Part shown: in pieces, positions 17,101 through 24,176 of the stretch
Layout of the letters: every line of letters begins with the position of its first letter
Numbering within the stretch: the first letter of the stretch is position 1
DNA from: JBCCTX01 sp964468435
Lineage (GTDB): Bacteria > Bacteroidota > Bacteroidia > J057
NCBI GenBank assembly: GCA_964468435.1
Contig: CAYXVE010000053.1
Span: 1 to 32,409, forward strand
Length of the DNA: 32,409 bases
Direction of reading: 5' to 3'
Notes under the pieces: generated by a model
Databases searched by the model: none
What the model saw: the letters and a program-made list of their open reading frames with translations, nothing else
Told to the model about the DNA's origin: nothing
Position numbers and translations under genes: made by a program

Positions 17101-17190
17101 CATTATCCAAAACCAGATTCTGTAAATCGGGGAAAATGAATCATAAAAAAAAGAAAGTGGTAAATATGGAGGGTGCGAACTTTTCTTCAT
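14152..17190 (-). CDS. Large membrane protein with C-terminal TPR repeats
   Basis: About 1012 residues from M14 (MKKSSHPPYLPLSFFYD); an ATG at 17229 would add 13. The first 430 residues contain about ten to twelve hydrophobic spans (for example IWFWIMGIVILVLGGLLLWV, FAIMLAGLLAVLVYE near the end), so this half is a polytopic inner-membrane domain. From about 440 onward TPR-like helix pairs continue to the C-terminus (KAYLQGNYSLARNTYDMAIA, SPKGNYNLGVILMKDQDQF, SLGYTHMAGIYDIFG). The large soluble part probably assembles or senses partners on one face of the membrane. No enzymatic motif was found. It lies upstream of hsp20-dnaK and downstream of the TPR kinase on the same strand, with gaps of 133 and about 115 bases. 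I do not recognise a named family. Confidence 0.82.
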   Translation of the reverse strand: MKKSSHPPYLPLSFFYDSFSPIYRIWFWIMGIVILVLGGLLLWVYYFPYDNSIALDIIAESYTHPMPVWKELAHYLELEVVLDVYRQWGTYIAGILSANELSMWIYVAGQITGWSVVMAFATRIRSRWSLIFFLAFLLFILLSDISAIFLYPGSFPVIEVTLSIVLLGITYLVQINWLKLTSLAIFGLCWSVLAAVWTYLYINYGWTAWLHTANSQYYLILLVTVALVWFASKDLVNILIVAANNHRRVHTRWSLRWMRVALLIIFFYLLYLAVVYHLALEVSPVIRPLHYFLLATFFLVFTSQNLLRPVQFVFTSHSNFSFLILGWIIIVLSFLFLHFSSGDLTFIRAFEKLVSVFTLIVTALYIFYLEFGFTRMIRERINVFYLLGRGVRIPFPAIMLAGLLAVLVYETTENWKSFRIFTQSYFLMEGDKAYLQGNYSLARNTYDMAIAWIPASPKGNYNLGVILMKDQDQFSQALIAFDKVSNFYDNPFATLNKGFILQQLGLNQEAKEILLRNPANHPVAESYIAHNLSNLYLSESEPDSSLVYLKKSLLANPENSLGYTHMAGIYDIFGREKLVKELTKASLETEHPSNVSLVNALSYDIEGVVESANQLGPQLQEKFTDLALSQNYLYYLMHENHRSQAMEHALFMADSLNLPQGNMLAGYLLMLSGSLEQGISRLDYVNLAYPIFSATGNMLLALAYWKAGAWNMAREYFERSGDLGNPEGYLNMARMDIILGRQDTAAKVLYQLRGEYDTLKDEVAKELAMLLQAYGQPIYAQTEWNINELDFNERMRISLYADSAEHYLWALENFRNMLAKDSSLVAPYLEMGRLYLRDQDTLALSTFKLGLTVDPQNPHLKLGVADAFLEHNEADSAKFYLQSIRDTLAANPSYLSTYARLLLQQGDTAQAINKLEVAHMAHPLKIEQILELLSLYIATEETVTARNLVVEALQYNDQNPNLWLYYARIMHFWERDKDRDQALDRYRKLSPSALPIQVLIDQWENQVASSGF

Positions 17191-17305
17191 CTGGGAAAAG
17201 GTAATATTTTCCGAAATATGATACAACACTACGTATCACAAATGAAGTAGTTTCAATATAAATTTCTACATTTGAAGAATACAAATATCCGGGCAAAATC
17301 TCCCA

Positions 17306-19492
17306 TCAGGAGCACCTCGGAAAATACAGGTAAAAAGTGGTTCCAGTGCCTACTGTAGAGTCGACCTCAATCTTACCACCATGCAATTCTACAATTCTCT
17401 TACAGGTTGAGAGTCCGATACCCGTTCCTTCTTTATCATCTTTTCTTTCTCCCCTGTCAAACAAATTGAATATGGTTTTAAGGTATTTTTCCTTAATCCC
17501 TGCACCGTTATCTTTCACGGATATGATATTATAAAAGCCATTGGGTCGATAATCTATTTCAATTTTGGGATTGACATCGTCCCGGCGATATTTAATGCTA
17601 TTGGAGATTAGATTTTGGAAAAGACGTGCAAGGAGGTTGCTATCCCCTTTTACCTTAGGCAAGGTGCTTATATTGAGTCGGGCATGATGTTTCTGAATAG
17701 AGCCATGCAGGTCTCGGGATACCTGTCCGATGACATCTTTAAGGTCCACTTCTTCATTTTTTCTAAAATTCTCACCTTCTCGGATGTATTCCACCAAATG
17801 TTGAATACGGTTGTTCATTCTGTCTATCGAGTCTTCCAGGTTATATGCAAATAACTCACCACGACGGGAATCTTGCTTCTGAAATTCTTTTCTAATCAAT
17901 CCTGAATATCCTTTGATCGTGGTAAGGGGTTGTTTGAGATCATGTCCTAATGCCAGAGAAAACTTCCTCATATCCTCATTGATCACCTTGAGTTTTTGCG
18001 CCTGAGTGTTTAGCAGATCACGTTGATGTTTGATTTCGGTATTCAGTGTCACCAATTTTTCATTGGTCTTCTGCACTCTGTATATGCTATACAGCGCAGA
18101 AAAGAACAAAATAATCACACTGGCCAGCGTGATCCAAAGATTTCTGCTTTGTGCCTTTCGTTTTTCGATCTGTATACTCCGTTTTTCAAGTTCCACTTTT
18201 TGAATAGCCAGTTCCTGCTTTTGTCTATCAGCTTCAAAAAGCGTTCTCATCTCCATGTATTCCCGATTTGCGACAATTTTATTGATGCTGTCGCTCAGCC
18301 TACTATACCGTCTTTCATAATCCAGGGCCCGTTGATCCTGAAACATATCCTCATATATCAGACTAAGCAGGCTGGATGCCTGCGCTTCTGCTTCCAGGTC
18401 TTTATCTTCTCTGGCCTGGGTCAGGCCTTCCAACGCATTCTTTTCGGCTTGTTCCAGATTGTACAATTTCCGGTATACCCTACCAATATCGACCCATGTT
18501 TCAGGATCAGAGTTATTGATATTTTTCTGAACCGTGAGGCTACGGCGATAAGCGCTTAAGGCAGAACCATATAATTCCCTGTCTTCATAAATTCTTCCTA
18601 TATAGGTATGGGCACGAGCAAGGTTCTCATGGTTATTTGCATCTTGACATAACTCCAGACTTAGCAGGAGTTGCTCGAGGGCTTTGTCACGCAATCCCTT
18701 TTTGTAATAGCTTATACCCAGGTTGGTTTGGATAGTAGAATAGAGGGACTTATCGTCTAGTACAGCTTTAATTTCACTTGCCTGGGAGAAATAATTGATG
18801 GCATCATCTATCTGTCCTAGGTATATATACATCCCTCCAATATTATTATTAATATATCCTACTTCTGTACTATTGGCCTTACTTCCTCCTTGGTATGCAA
18901 GTTGCCATTCAAGTGCATTCTGATAGTTTTCCAAAGCCAATTTATAGTTATTTATTTTTGCGTAACTGACTCCCAGATTATTATAGGCAGTAATGACACG
19001 CGTAGAGTCCTGCAATAACTTGTATTTCTCAAGACTTAGTGTCAAATAATAGACTGCGGAATCTGTGAAATCTTTATTTACGAAAGCAATAGCCAGATTG
19101 TTGAAAGTTTTGGCTTGTTCGAGGGTATCCTGAAATTTATTGAGAAAGGAAGAAGTCAACTTCAGATTTTCGATTGCGTCATCCCATTCGCCTTTGATAA
19201 GATTGGCTGTACCTAACATACTGAGTGCCAGTGCACTTTTTTGATGTAAGCTTACAGATACTGAGATCTCGTAGGCCCTTTGGGCAATCGTGATGGCAGA
19301 ATCAGGATGATTAGAGAGCAGTTTTCTACTGGATGTGATCAGGGAATCTATCTTGCCTACGAGCGAAGGATCTAAGCTAGCACGCAGAGGCCTTGTCTGC
19401 TCATCGTTGCTGTATGTACGCTGAGAATACCCAACAAAGTTGCATAAGAGCAATATCAAAATGAATACTAAGTTGCTAAACGTGCAGTTCAT
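17306..19492 (-). CDS. TPR-domain sensor histidine kinase
   Basis: About 728 residues from MNCTFSNLVFIL (an ATG at 19516 adds 8). Numbering here is from 19516. A signal peptide (to about 31) leads into a long periplasmic TPR region, 70-400, with repeats such as NNLGVSYAKINNYKLALENY. A coiled coil (425-455) comes next, then one transmembrane span (458-480), a HisKA helix with H525 in LGHDLKQPL, and HATPase_c with the N-box LFQNLISNSIKY, G1 DNGAG (669-673), F-box IFNLFDRG and G2 GTGIGL (697-702). All kinase residues are intact. There is no receiver domain and no response regulator beside it, so its target is unknown. It is transcribed away from the peptide exporter across a dyad-rich gap, which makes it a candidate sensor for the exported peptide. 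Confidence 0.92.
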   Translation of the reverse strand: MNCTFSNLVFILILLLCNFVGYSQRTYSNDEQTRPLRASLDPSLVGKIDSLITSSRKLLSNHPDSAITIAQRAYEISVSVSLHQKSALALSMLGTANLIKGEWDDAIENLKLTSSFLNKFQDTLEQAKTFNNLAIAFVNKDFTDSAVYYLTLSLEKYKLLQDSTRVITAYNNLGVSYAKINNYKLALENYQNALEWQLAYQGGSKANSTEVGYINNNIGGMYIYLGQIDDAINYFSQASEIKAVLDDKSLYSTIQTNLGISYYKKGLRDKALEQLLLSLELCQDANNHENLARAHTYIGRIYEDRELYGSALSAYRRSLTVQKNINNSDPETWVDIGRVYRKLYNLEQAEKNALEGLTQAREDKDLEAEAQASSLLSLIYEDMFQDQRALDYERRYSRLSDSINKIVANREYMEMRTLFEADRQKQELAIQKVELEKRSIQIEKRKAQSRNLWITLASVIILFFSALYSIYRVQKTNEKLVTLNTEIKHQRDLLNTQAQKLKVINEDMRKFSLALGHDLKQPLTTIKGYSGLIRKEFQKQDSRRGELFAYNLEDSIDRMNNRIQHLVEYIREGENFRKNEEVDLKDVIGQVSRDLHGSIQKHHARLNISTLPKVKGDSNLLARLFQNLISNSIKYRRDDVNPKIEIDYRPNGFYNIISVKDNGAGIKEKYLKTIFNLFDRGERKDDKEGTGIGLSTCKRIVELHGGKIEVDSTVGTGTTFYLYFPRCS

Positions 19493-19564
19493 ATTGATAA
19501 TTCCATTTAACACCATGCTACAGGTACAGCACTACTCACACCATTTACGAGACCATAAATATAC

Positions 19565-19583
19565 AGCATAAATATGTTATGCT
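19565..19583 (-). promoter_or_regulatory. Dyad inside the candidate kinase promoter spacer
   Basis: AGCATAA-N5-TTATGCT fills almost exactly the 19-base spacer between a minus-strand TTTA and TATATTTA (7 of 8 to TAnnTTTG). A regulator bound here would sit between the two promoter boxes. The promoter match itself is imperfect. Confidence 0.35.
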
Positions 19584-19913
19584 AAATACATTTTATCTAT
19601 TTTGTATGATTCTAAATACAAAAACGGATAAATAAATTTCTTACCTTTTCAAATGACAAATTAAACAAATTCTAATCACATATTCCGATTTTTATCAACA
19701 AGGGCTGATAAAAAGAAATTATTGTAAAACCTATTCAAAAACCTCATCTCATTGAAAGAGCTTGAGCATCTCTAAAAAACTTCCCTTTTTAAGTTATGAT
19801 TTTTAAACATCAGTTGCAACCTCAAGATTGACATAAGCCGAAAATCCGCATATTTTATCAGAGGTTGGTATAGTTAATACCGCGTTGAAAATCTATATCT
19901 GACCTGATTTTCA

Positions 19914-19931
19914 AATGTGTATTTACACATT
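19914..19931. promoter_or_regulatory. 18-bp dyad upstream of the exporter genes
   Basis: AATGTGTA-TT-TACACATT is a perfect 8-bp inverted repeat, about 230 bases before the exporter start. It is a plausible regulator-binding site; its partner is unknown. Confidence 0.35.
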
Positions 19932-20161
19932 ACACAGTCTAAACATCGGGAATATTGAGTAACCATAATGTTTTATTTAAGATATGGCATTACCTGTAGG
20001 AAACTCCATGTTTACAGCTTAAAAGCGATATATAAGCACAAATTCTCATGAAAGGGAATCAAAAGAAATGTGAAGCTTACATCATGGGTTCTAATTTTTA
20101 ATAATTTATTTATCATTTGATTAAGTATTCGTATATTTTTACGATAATCAACTATTCATTT

Positions 20162-22369
20162 ATGAGAAAAGTTCCATTTTATCGCCAAATGGATTCCTCG
20201 GATTGTGGAGCCGCCTGTCTACGAATGATTGCAAAGCACTATGGCAAATATTTTGATGCGAGACATCTCAGACAGCTATGCCACATAACACGCGATGGGG
20301 TCTCTATACAGGGGCTTGCTGATGCTGCCGAATACCTGGGACTTCACACCCTAGCAGCTGCGATAAGCTATGAAAGCCTGAGAGATGAGGTACCACTTCC
20401 ATGTATAGCCTATTGGCGTGAAAGACACTTCATTGTGATTTACAAAATCACTGGAAAACACGTTTATGTCGCAGATCCTGCTTTTGGCTATATTCGCTAT
20501 TCCACAAAAGATTTCCAAAAGGGATGGCTGCAAAATCCCAACACCCCTAGCAAAGAAGGAATGGTTCTTTTACTAGAACCCACTCCTGAATTTGATCAGC
20601 AGGATGAGGATACCAAACGACCGGTCGAAGGATTAGCTATGCTCATTCCTTATCTCAGGCCTTACAGATCCTTTCTGATACAGCTTTTCCTGGGTCTTAT
20701 CATTACCAGTATTATACAACTCCTTTTTCCATTTCTTACACAGGCATTGGTAGATCAGGGTATCAGATACCAAAAAATTGATTTTATATACCTGATCTTA
20801 ACCGGCCAGATGATGCTATTCTTTTCCAGAACTGCTGTACAGGTTATCAGAAGATGGTTACTCATGCACATGGGATCGAGAATTAATATTTCTCTGGCCT
20901 CGGACTTTCTGATTAAATTGCTGAAGCTACCGATTACATTCTTTGATACACGCACCACAGGAGACATGTTTCAGCGGGTACAGGACAACTACAAGATTGA
21001 AACCTTCTTATCTTCAACATCCCTAAGCGTCATTTTTTCTTTATTCAGCATAATCACTTTCTCAATTGTTCTGGCCATTTATCACCTGGGAATATTTCTG
21101 GTATTTATGACAGGGGCTATCGTGTATGTCATATGGGTACTTGCATTTATGAAGAAACGCAAAGAACTAGATTACAAGCGATTTGATCAGGCGGTAGAGC
21201 ACACTAGCAACCTTTTTGAGCTTACTCAAGGTATACAGGAGATCAAAATCAATAATTCGGAACGCAAACGGAGATGGCAATGGGAATCCGTTCAGATCAG
21301 GCTATATAAAATTGCCAGGAAAGGACTTGCTATTACACAGTTTCAGGAAACGGGAGCCGGTTTTGTCAATGAACTGAAAAATATCCTCATCACCTTCATG
21401 TCGGCAAATGCTGTGATTCAGGGTGAAATGACCCTGGGGATGATGCTTTCAGTCCAGTATATCATCGGCCAGCTCAATGCACCACTTCTCAGCTTTATAG
21501 AATTTTCCCATCAGGCTCAGGACGCCAGATTGAGTCTGACCCGGTTAGGAGATATACACACTCAACCCGAAGAATATCAAGCTACCAAGGATATACGACA
21601 GGATGTGCCACTTCGCAAAGGTATCATCCTGCAATCCCTTTCTTTCCGGTATGGGGATTCATTAAGCCCTTATATCCTCAATTCCCTTTCTACTGTCATA
21701 GCACCTGGAAAAGTTACAGCTATTGTCGGGGTAAGTGGAAGTGGAAAGACGACCCTGTTGAAATTGCTACTTAAATTCTATGAGCCCAGCGAGGGAGATA
21801 TCAGGATAGGAGATACCTCTCTCAGATATATCCATCCAAAAAGCTGGCGCGCAGCCTGTGGGGTGGTCATGCAGGATGGCTACATTTTCAATGACACCGT
21901 CATCCACAACATTACTGAATCCAGTGACAGTGGTATCATTGACAAAGAAAGATTACAAAACGCGATACGTATAGCTCATATTGAAAACATGATCCATTCC
22001 CTCCCTGCTGGCTTTGAGACCAAGATAGGACCAGTAGGTACCAGTGGAGTAAATCTGAGTGGTGGCCAGTCGCAAAGGCTATTGATAGCCAGGGCTATCT
22101 ATAAAAATCCATCTTTTTTATTCTTTGATGAAGCGACAAGTGCGCTCGACGCCAATAATGAAAGAGCTATTATGGAAGATTTAGAAGATTTTTTTGAGGG
22201 TAGAACGGTGGTCATCATTGCCCACAGATTGAGTACTGTCAAAAATGCAGACCAGATACTAGTCATGGATCAAGGCAGAATCGTAGAGCAGGGAAATCAT
22301 GAAGAGCTCATAAGACTCCATGGGGATTACTATCGACTGGTCAAAAACCAACTGGAACTGGGTAACTAA
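20162..22369 (+). CDS. Peptidase C39-containing ABC peptide exporter (PCAT)
   Basis: 735 residues from ATG at 20162 (MRKVPFYRQMDSSDCGAACL). A TTG at 20117 would add 15 atypical residues and would precede the likely transcription start. The N-terminal C39 protease has C15 in SDCGAACL, H89 in RERHFIVI and D105 in VADPAFG, all intact. A six-span ABC exporter membrane domain follows (about 160-440). The nucleotide-binding domain has Walker A GVSGSGKTT, signature NLSGGQSQR, Walker B FLFFDEATSALD and the H-loop IIAHRLSTV. Such proteins cut leader peptides, usually after Gly-Gly or Gly-Ala, and export the remainder. Ten bases separate it from the HlyD gene, so they form one operon. The likely substrate is encoded at 23922. 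Confidence 0.95.
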   Translation: MRKVPFYRQMDSSDCGAACLRMIAKHYGKYFDARHLRQLCHITRDGVSIQGLADAAEYLGLHTLAAAISYESLRDEVPLPCIAYWRERHFIVIYKITGKHVYVADPAFGYIRYSTKDFQKGWLQNPNTPSKEGMVLLLEPTPEFDQQDEDTKRPVEGLAMLIPYLRPYRSFLIQLFLGLIITSIIQLLFPFLTQALVDQGIRYQKIDFIYLILTGQMMLFFSRTAVQVIRRWLLMHMGSRINISLASDFLIKLLKLPITFFDTRTTGDMFQRVQDNYKIETFLSSTSLSVIFSLFSIITFSIVLAIYHLGIFLVFMTGAIVYVIWVLAFMKKRKELDYKRFDQAVEHTSNLFELTQGIQEIKINNSERKRRWQWESVQIRLYKIARKGLAITQFQETGAGFVNELKNILITFMSANAVIQGEMTLGMMLSVQYIIGQLNAPLLSFIEFSHQAQDARLSLTRLGDIHTQPEEYQATKDIRQDVPLRKGIILQSLSFRYGDSLSPYILNSLSTVIAPGKVTAIVGVSGSGKTTLLKLLLKFYEPSEGDIRIGDTSLRYIHPKSWRAACGVVMQDGYIFNDTVIHNITESSDSGIIDKERLQNAIRIAHIENMIHSLPAGFETKIGPVGTSGVNLSGGQSQRLLIARAIYKNPSFLFFDEATSALDANNERAIMEDLEDFFEGRTVVIIAHRLSTVKNADQILVMDQGRIVEQGNHEELIRLHGDYYRLVKNQLELGN

Positions 22370-22379
22370 CAAGTAAATC

Positions 22380-23684
22380 ATGGAATTTGAAAAAATAGAC
22401 CTTCTCAATGAACAAGGCGATCACATCCGGGATATCATGAGTCGCAAGCCCGTGTGGATGGTGCGCTGGGGTACTACCCTAATCTTTATATTCATTGCAT
22501 TCATGATCTTATTGAGCTGGATTATCAAATATCCCGATGTCATTCCAGCCCGGATCGTGATCACGACTCCCGTGCCTCCAGCACGTATCCTGGCCCGGGC
22601 AGAAGGCCCTATCAGCCAGTTGCTGATCGAAGATCAGCAACCCGTATACCAGGATCAGATCCTTGCAATGATCGGAAACCCGGCAGACCTAAAGGACGTC
22701 AACAAGCTGGAGCATTATCTCGGTCTATCCTTCAGGCTTCCTGGTGATATATTCCAGCTTTATCGCCGTTTTCCAGAAGCCCTTGTTCTGGGAACACTTC
22801 AAACCAGCTACGGTGAACTCAAAGAGTCGATAGAGGGCCTGCATCTTTTCATTCGTATGCAGCCTACCGGTCAGCAACTTGCTGTCATAGACGAACAACT
22901 ACAAGCATACCAGGATCTTTTTTCAGAACTCAACACAGAAGATTCTATTCTCAAAGAAGAGCTATTGCTGGCCCAGAGCGAGTACAGGCGATTCAGCGAT
23001 TTACTGGAATCAGGATCTATATCGGAGCAACAGTGGGAAGAGGTAAAACGCTCTTTTATCAGAACACAGGAAAGACACCAGCGCATACTAACCCAAAAAG
23101 CTGAGAATCATATCAGGATGGTGGAGTTACAAAGAGATGCAACAAGGCTGAAGATGATGGATCATGAACGTATGCAAAGCCTGATGATACAAGTAGAATC
23201 CAACTGGGAATCCCTGAGCAGCGAGTTGTCGTTGTGGAAAGAAAATTATCTGATCCAGGCTCCTATCGATGGGATCGTAAGTCTTCACAGTTTCTGGAGC
23301 CAGGACCAGGCAATATCCCGTGGGGAGGAATTTTGTACAGTCATTCCCAGTACGCCACAACCTAGGATCGGTAAAATGATTATTCCCGTTGAAAATGCAG
23401 GCAAAGCACAGGTTGGGCAAAAGGTCTTGGTACAACTGGAAAGCTATCCTTCCAATGAATACGGTATGTTGAGAGGAGAGGTAAAAGCCATATCCCTTGT
23501 TCCCAGAGACAGGCAATATACCGTAGAGGTTGTGTTTCCAGAAGGTATGCAGACTACTTATCAATACAAGATTCCCCTACGTCAGGAAATGACAGGTCGT
23601 GCGGAAATCATCACGCAGGACATACGTCTTATCCAGCGTATATTATTCAGATTGAAAGGATTGACCCAAAGATACCCGATTTGA
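22380..23684 (+). CDS. HlyD-family membrane-fusion protein of the peptide exporter
   Basis: 434 residues. There is one membrane span at about 30-49 (WGTTLIFIFIAFMILLSWII) after a short cytoplasmic segment. Then comes the HlyD lipoyl-like half (PARILARAEGPISQLLIED, QDQILAMIGN), a long alpha-helical hairpin (about 135-270, for example EELLLAQSEYRRFSDLLESG) and the second half, YLIQAPIDGIVSLHSFW. The C-terminal barrel has VGQKVLVQLESYP. It bridges the inner-membrane C39 exporter to an outer-membrane channel; no TolC-like gene is in the window. It begins 10 bases after the exporter stop. The gene at 23922 follows after 237 bases with its own promoter. Confidence 0.92.
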   Translation: MEFEKIDLLNEQGDHIRDIMSRKPVWMVRWGTTLIFIFIAFMILLSWIIKYPDVIPARIVITTPVPPARILARAEGPISQLLIEDQQPVYQDQILAMIGNPADLKDVNKLEHYLGLSFRLPGDIFQLYRRFPEALVLGTLQTSYGELKESIEGLHLFIRMQPTGQQLAVIDEQLQAYQDLFSELNTEDSILKEELLLAQSEYRRFSDLLESGSISEQQWEEVKRSFIRTQERHQRILTQKAENHIRMVELQRDATRLKMMDHERMQSLMIQVESNWESLSSELSLWKENYLIQAPIDGIVSLHSFWSQDQAISRGEEFCTVIPSTPQPRIGKMIIPVENAGKAQVGQKVLVQLESYPSNEYGMLRGEVKAISLVPRDRQYTVEVVFPEGMQTTYQYKIPLRQEMTGRAEIITQDIRLIQRILFRLKGLTQRYPI

Positions 23685-23826
23685 AAAATTTTTTTCTTAC
23701 ATTCTTTCCTAACGGGTAATATGATTTACTATTATGAAATTATTCATTATCAGCAATTAAGTATATGGGCTAAATTTTAAAATCAAACGCTTTTATTTTG
23801 GCATAATACGTATTTAGAAATAAAAA

Positions 23827-23857
23827 TTTGCTATGTTGTAAAATGTTACTACCTTTG
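23827..23857 (+). promoter_or_regulatory. Bacteroidota-type promoter of the peptide gene
   Basis: TTTG at 23827-23830, a 19-base spacer, and TACCTTTG at 23850-23857 match the Bacteroidota primary-sigma consensus TTTG-N19-TAnnTTTG at every fixed position. Transcription should begin near 23864, giving a leader of about 58 bases before the ATG at 23922. It is the best promoter match in the window and implies that the peptide is expressed separately from, and probably more strongly than, its exporter. Confidence 0.75.
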
Positions 23858-23921
23858 AATTGTAATACAGGGGTAACCGAAAACCTTTCAGAGTAGGTAA
23901 TCTATCATAGTAATTCGTATC

Positions 23922-24074
23922 ATGAAGAAGCAATCAAAAAGACTGTCTATCAATGACTTGAAGAAGAAAATTCAAAAGAAGACCAACGTGAGCAAAGTAA
24001 CTGCTGGTGCATTCGGCAAAGGGGGCGGAAATGGCGAGATCATGAAAATTGAAATTCCTGGTGAGCCAGGGTAA
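23922..24074 (+). CDS. Leader-type peptide precursor, likely exporter substrate
   Basis: A 50-codon gene that follows the exporter pair. It opens MKKQSKRLSINDLKKKI; residues 8-17 fit the L-S-x-x-(D/E)-L-x-x-x-I spacing of leaders recognised by C39 peptidases. The first 25 residues are strongly basic. The middle is VTAGAFGKGGGNG (26-38), offering Gly-Ala and Gly-Gly cleavage sites at 29-30 and 34-36. The last 14 residues (NGEIMKIEIPGEPG) are acidic and Pro/Gly-ending. There is no cysteine, and no Ser or Thr after residue 27, so thioether or lanthionine cross-links in the tail are excluded. No modification enzyme is nearby. I infer an unmodified secreted signal or bacteriocin-like peptide. Position, leader pattern and promoter support it as a real gene; I do not recognise the family. 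Confidence 0.75.
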   Translation: MKKQSKRLSINDLKKKIQKKTNVSKVTAGAFGKGGGNGEIMKIEIPGEPG

Positions 24075-24176
24075 TCACCAGTGAAAAAAGAATCATCTTG
24101 CTTACGCAAGTAAGTTCAGAAGTTAGTGCTTAGATACCCCGGGGTTATTTATCTAACTGTACTACTAAAACCTTTT

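Larger units (their letters stand above)
19517..20161. other. Dyad-rich intergenic region between kinase and exporter
   Basis: About 645 AT-rich bases with no credible gene. They hold at least three perfect inverted repeats: AGCATAA-N5-TTATGCT (19565-19583), TTTTTATCA-N8-TGATAAAAA (19689-19714) and AATGTGTA-TT-TACACATT (19914-19931). A shorter one is GGTAT-N5-ATACC near 19866. On each side a weak promoter match exists: minus-strand TTTA-N19-TATATTTA with its -7 box at 19556-19563, and plus-strand TTTA-N19-TATATTTT with its -7 box at 20132-20139. The length and the dyads suggest regulation of both divergent units. Confidence 0.5.

Noticed and set aside
19900..20000. 27-codon minus-strand frame with Cys residues across the AATGTGTA dyad
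   Set aside because: No leader pattern or promoter, poor codon use, and it lies over a perfect dyad that explains the sequence better.
24097..24114. Overlapping small hairpins after the peptide gene (CTTGC-TTAC-GCAAG and CTTAC-GCAA-GTAAG)
   Set aside because: Only 5-bp stems and no following T tract, so neither a terminator nor a switch can be claimed.
24134..24148. ACCCCGGGGT palindrome between the peptide gene and dnaG
   Set aside because: A short self-complementary run with no loop and no T tract; possible terminator part but unsupported.
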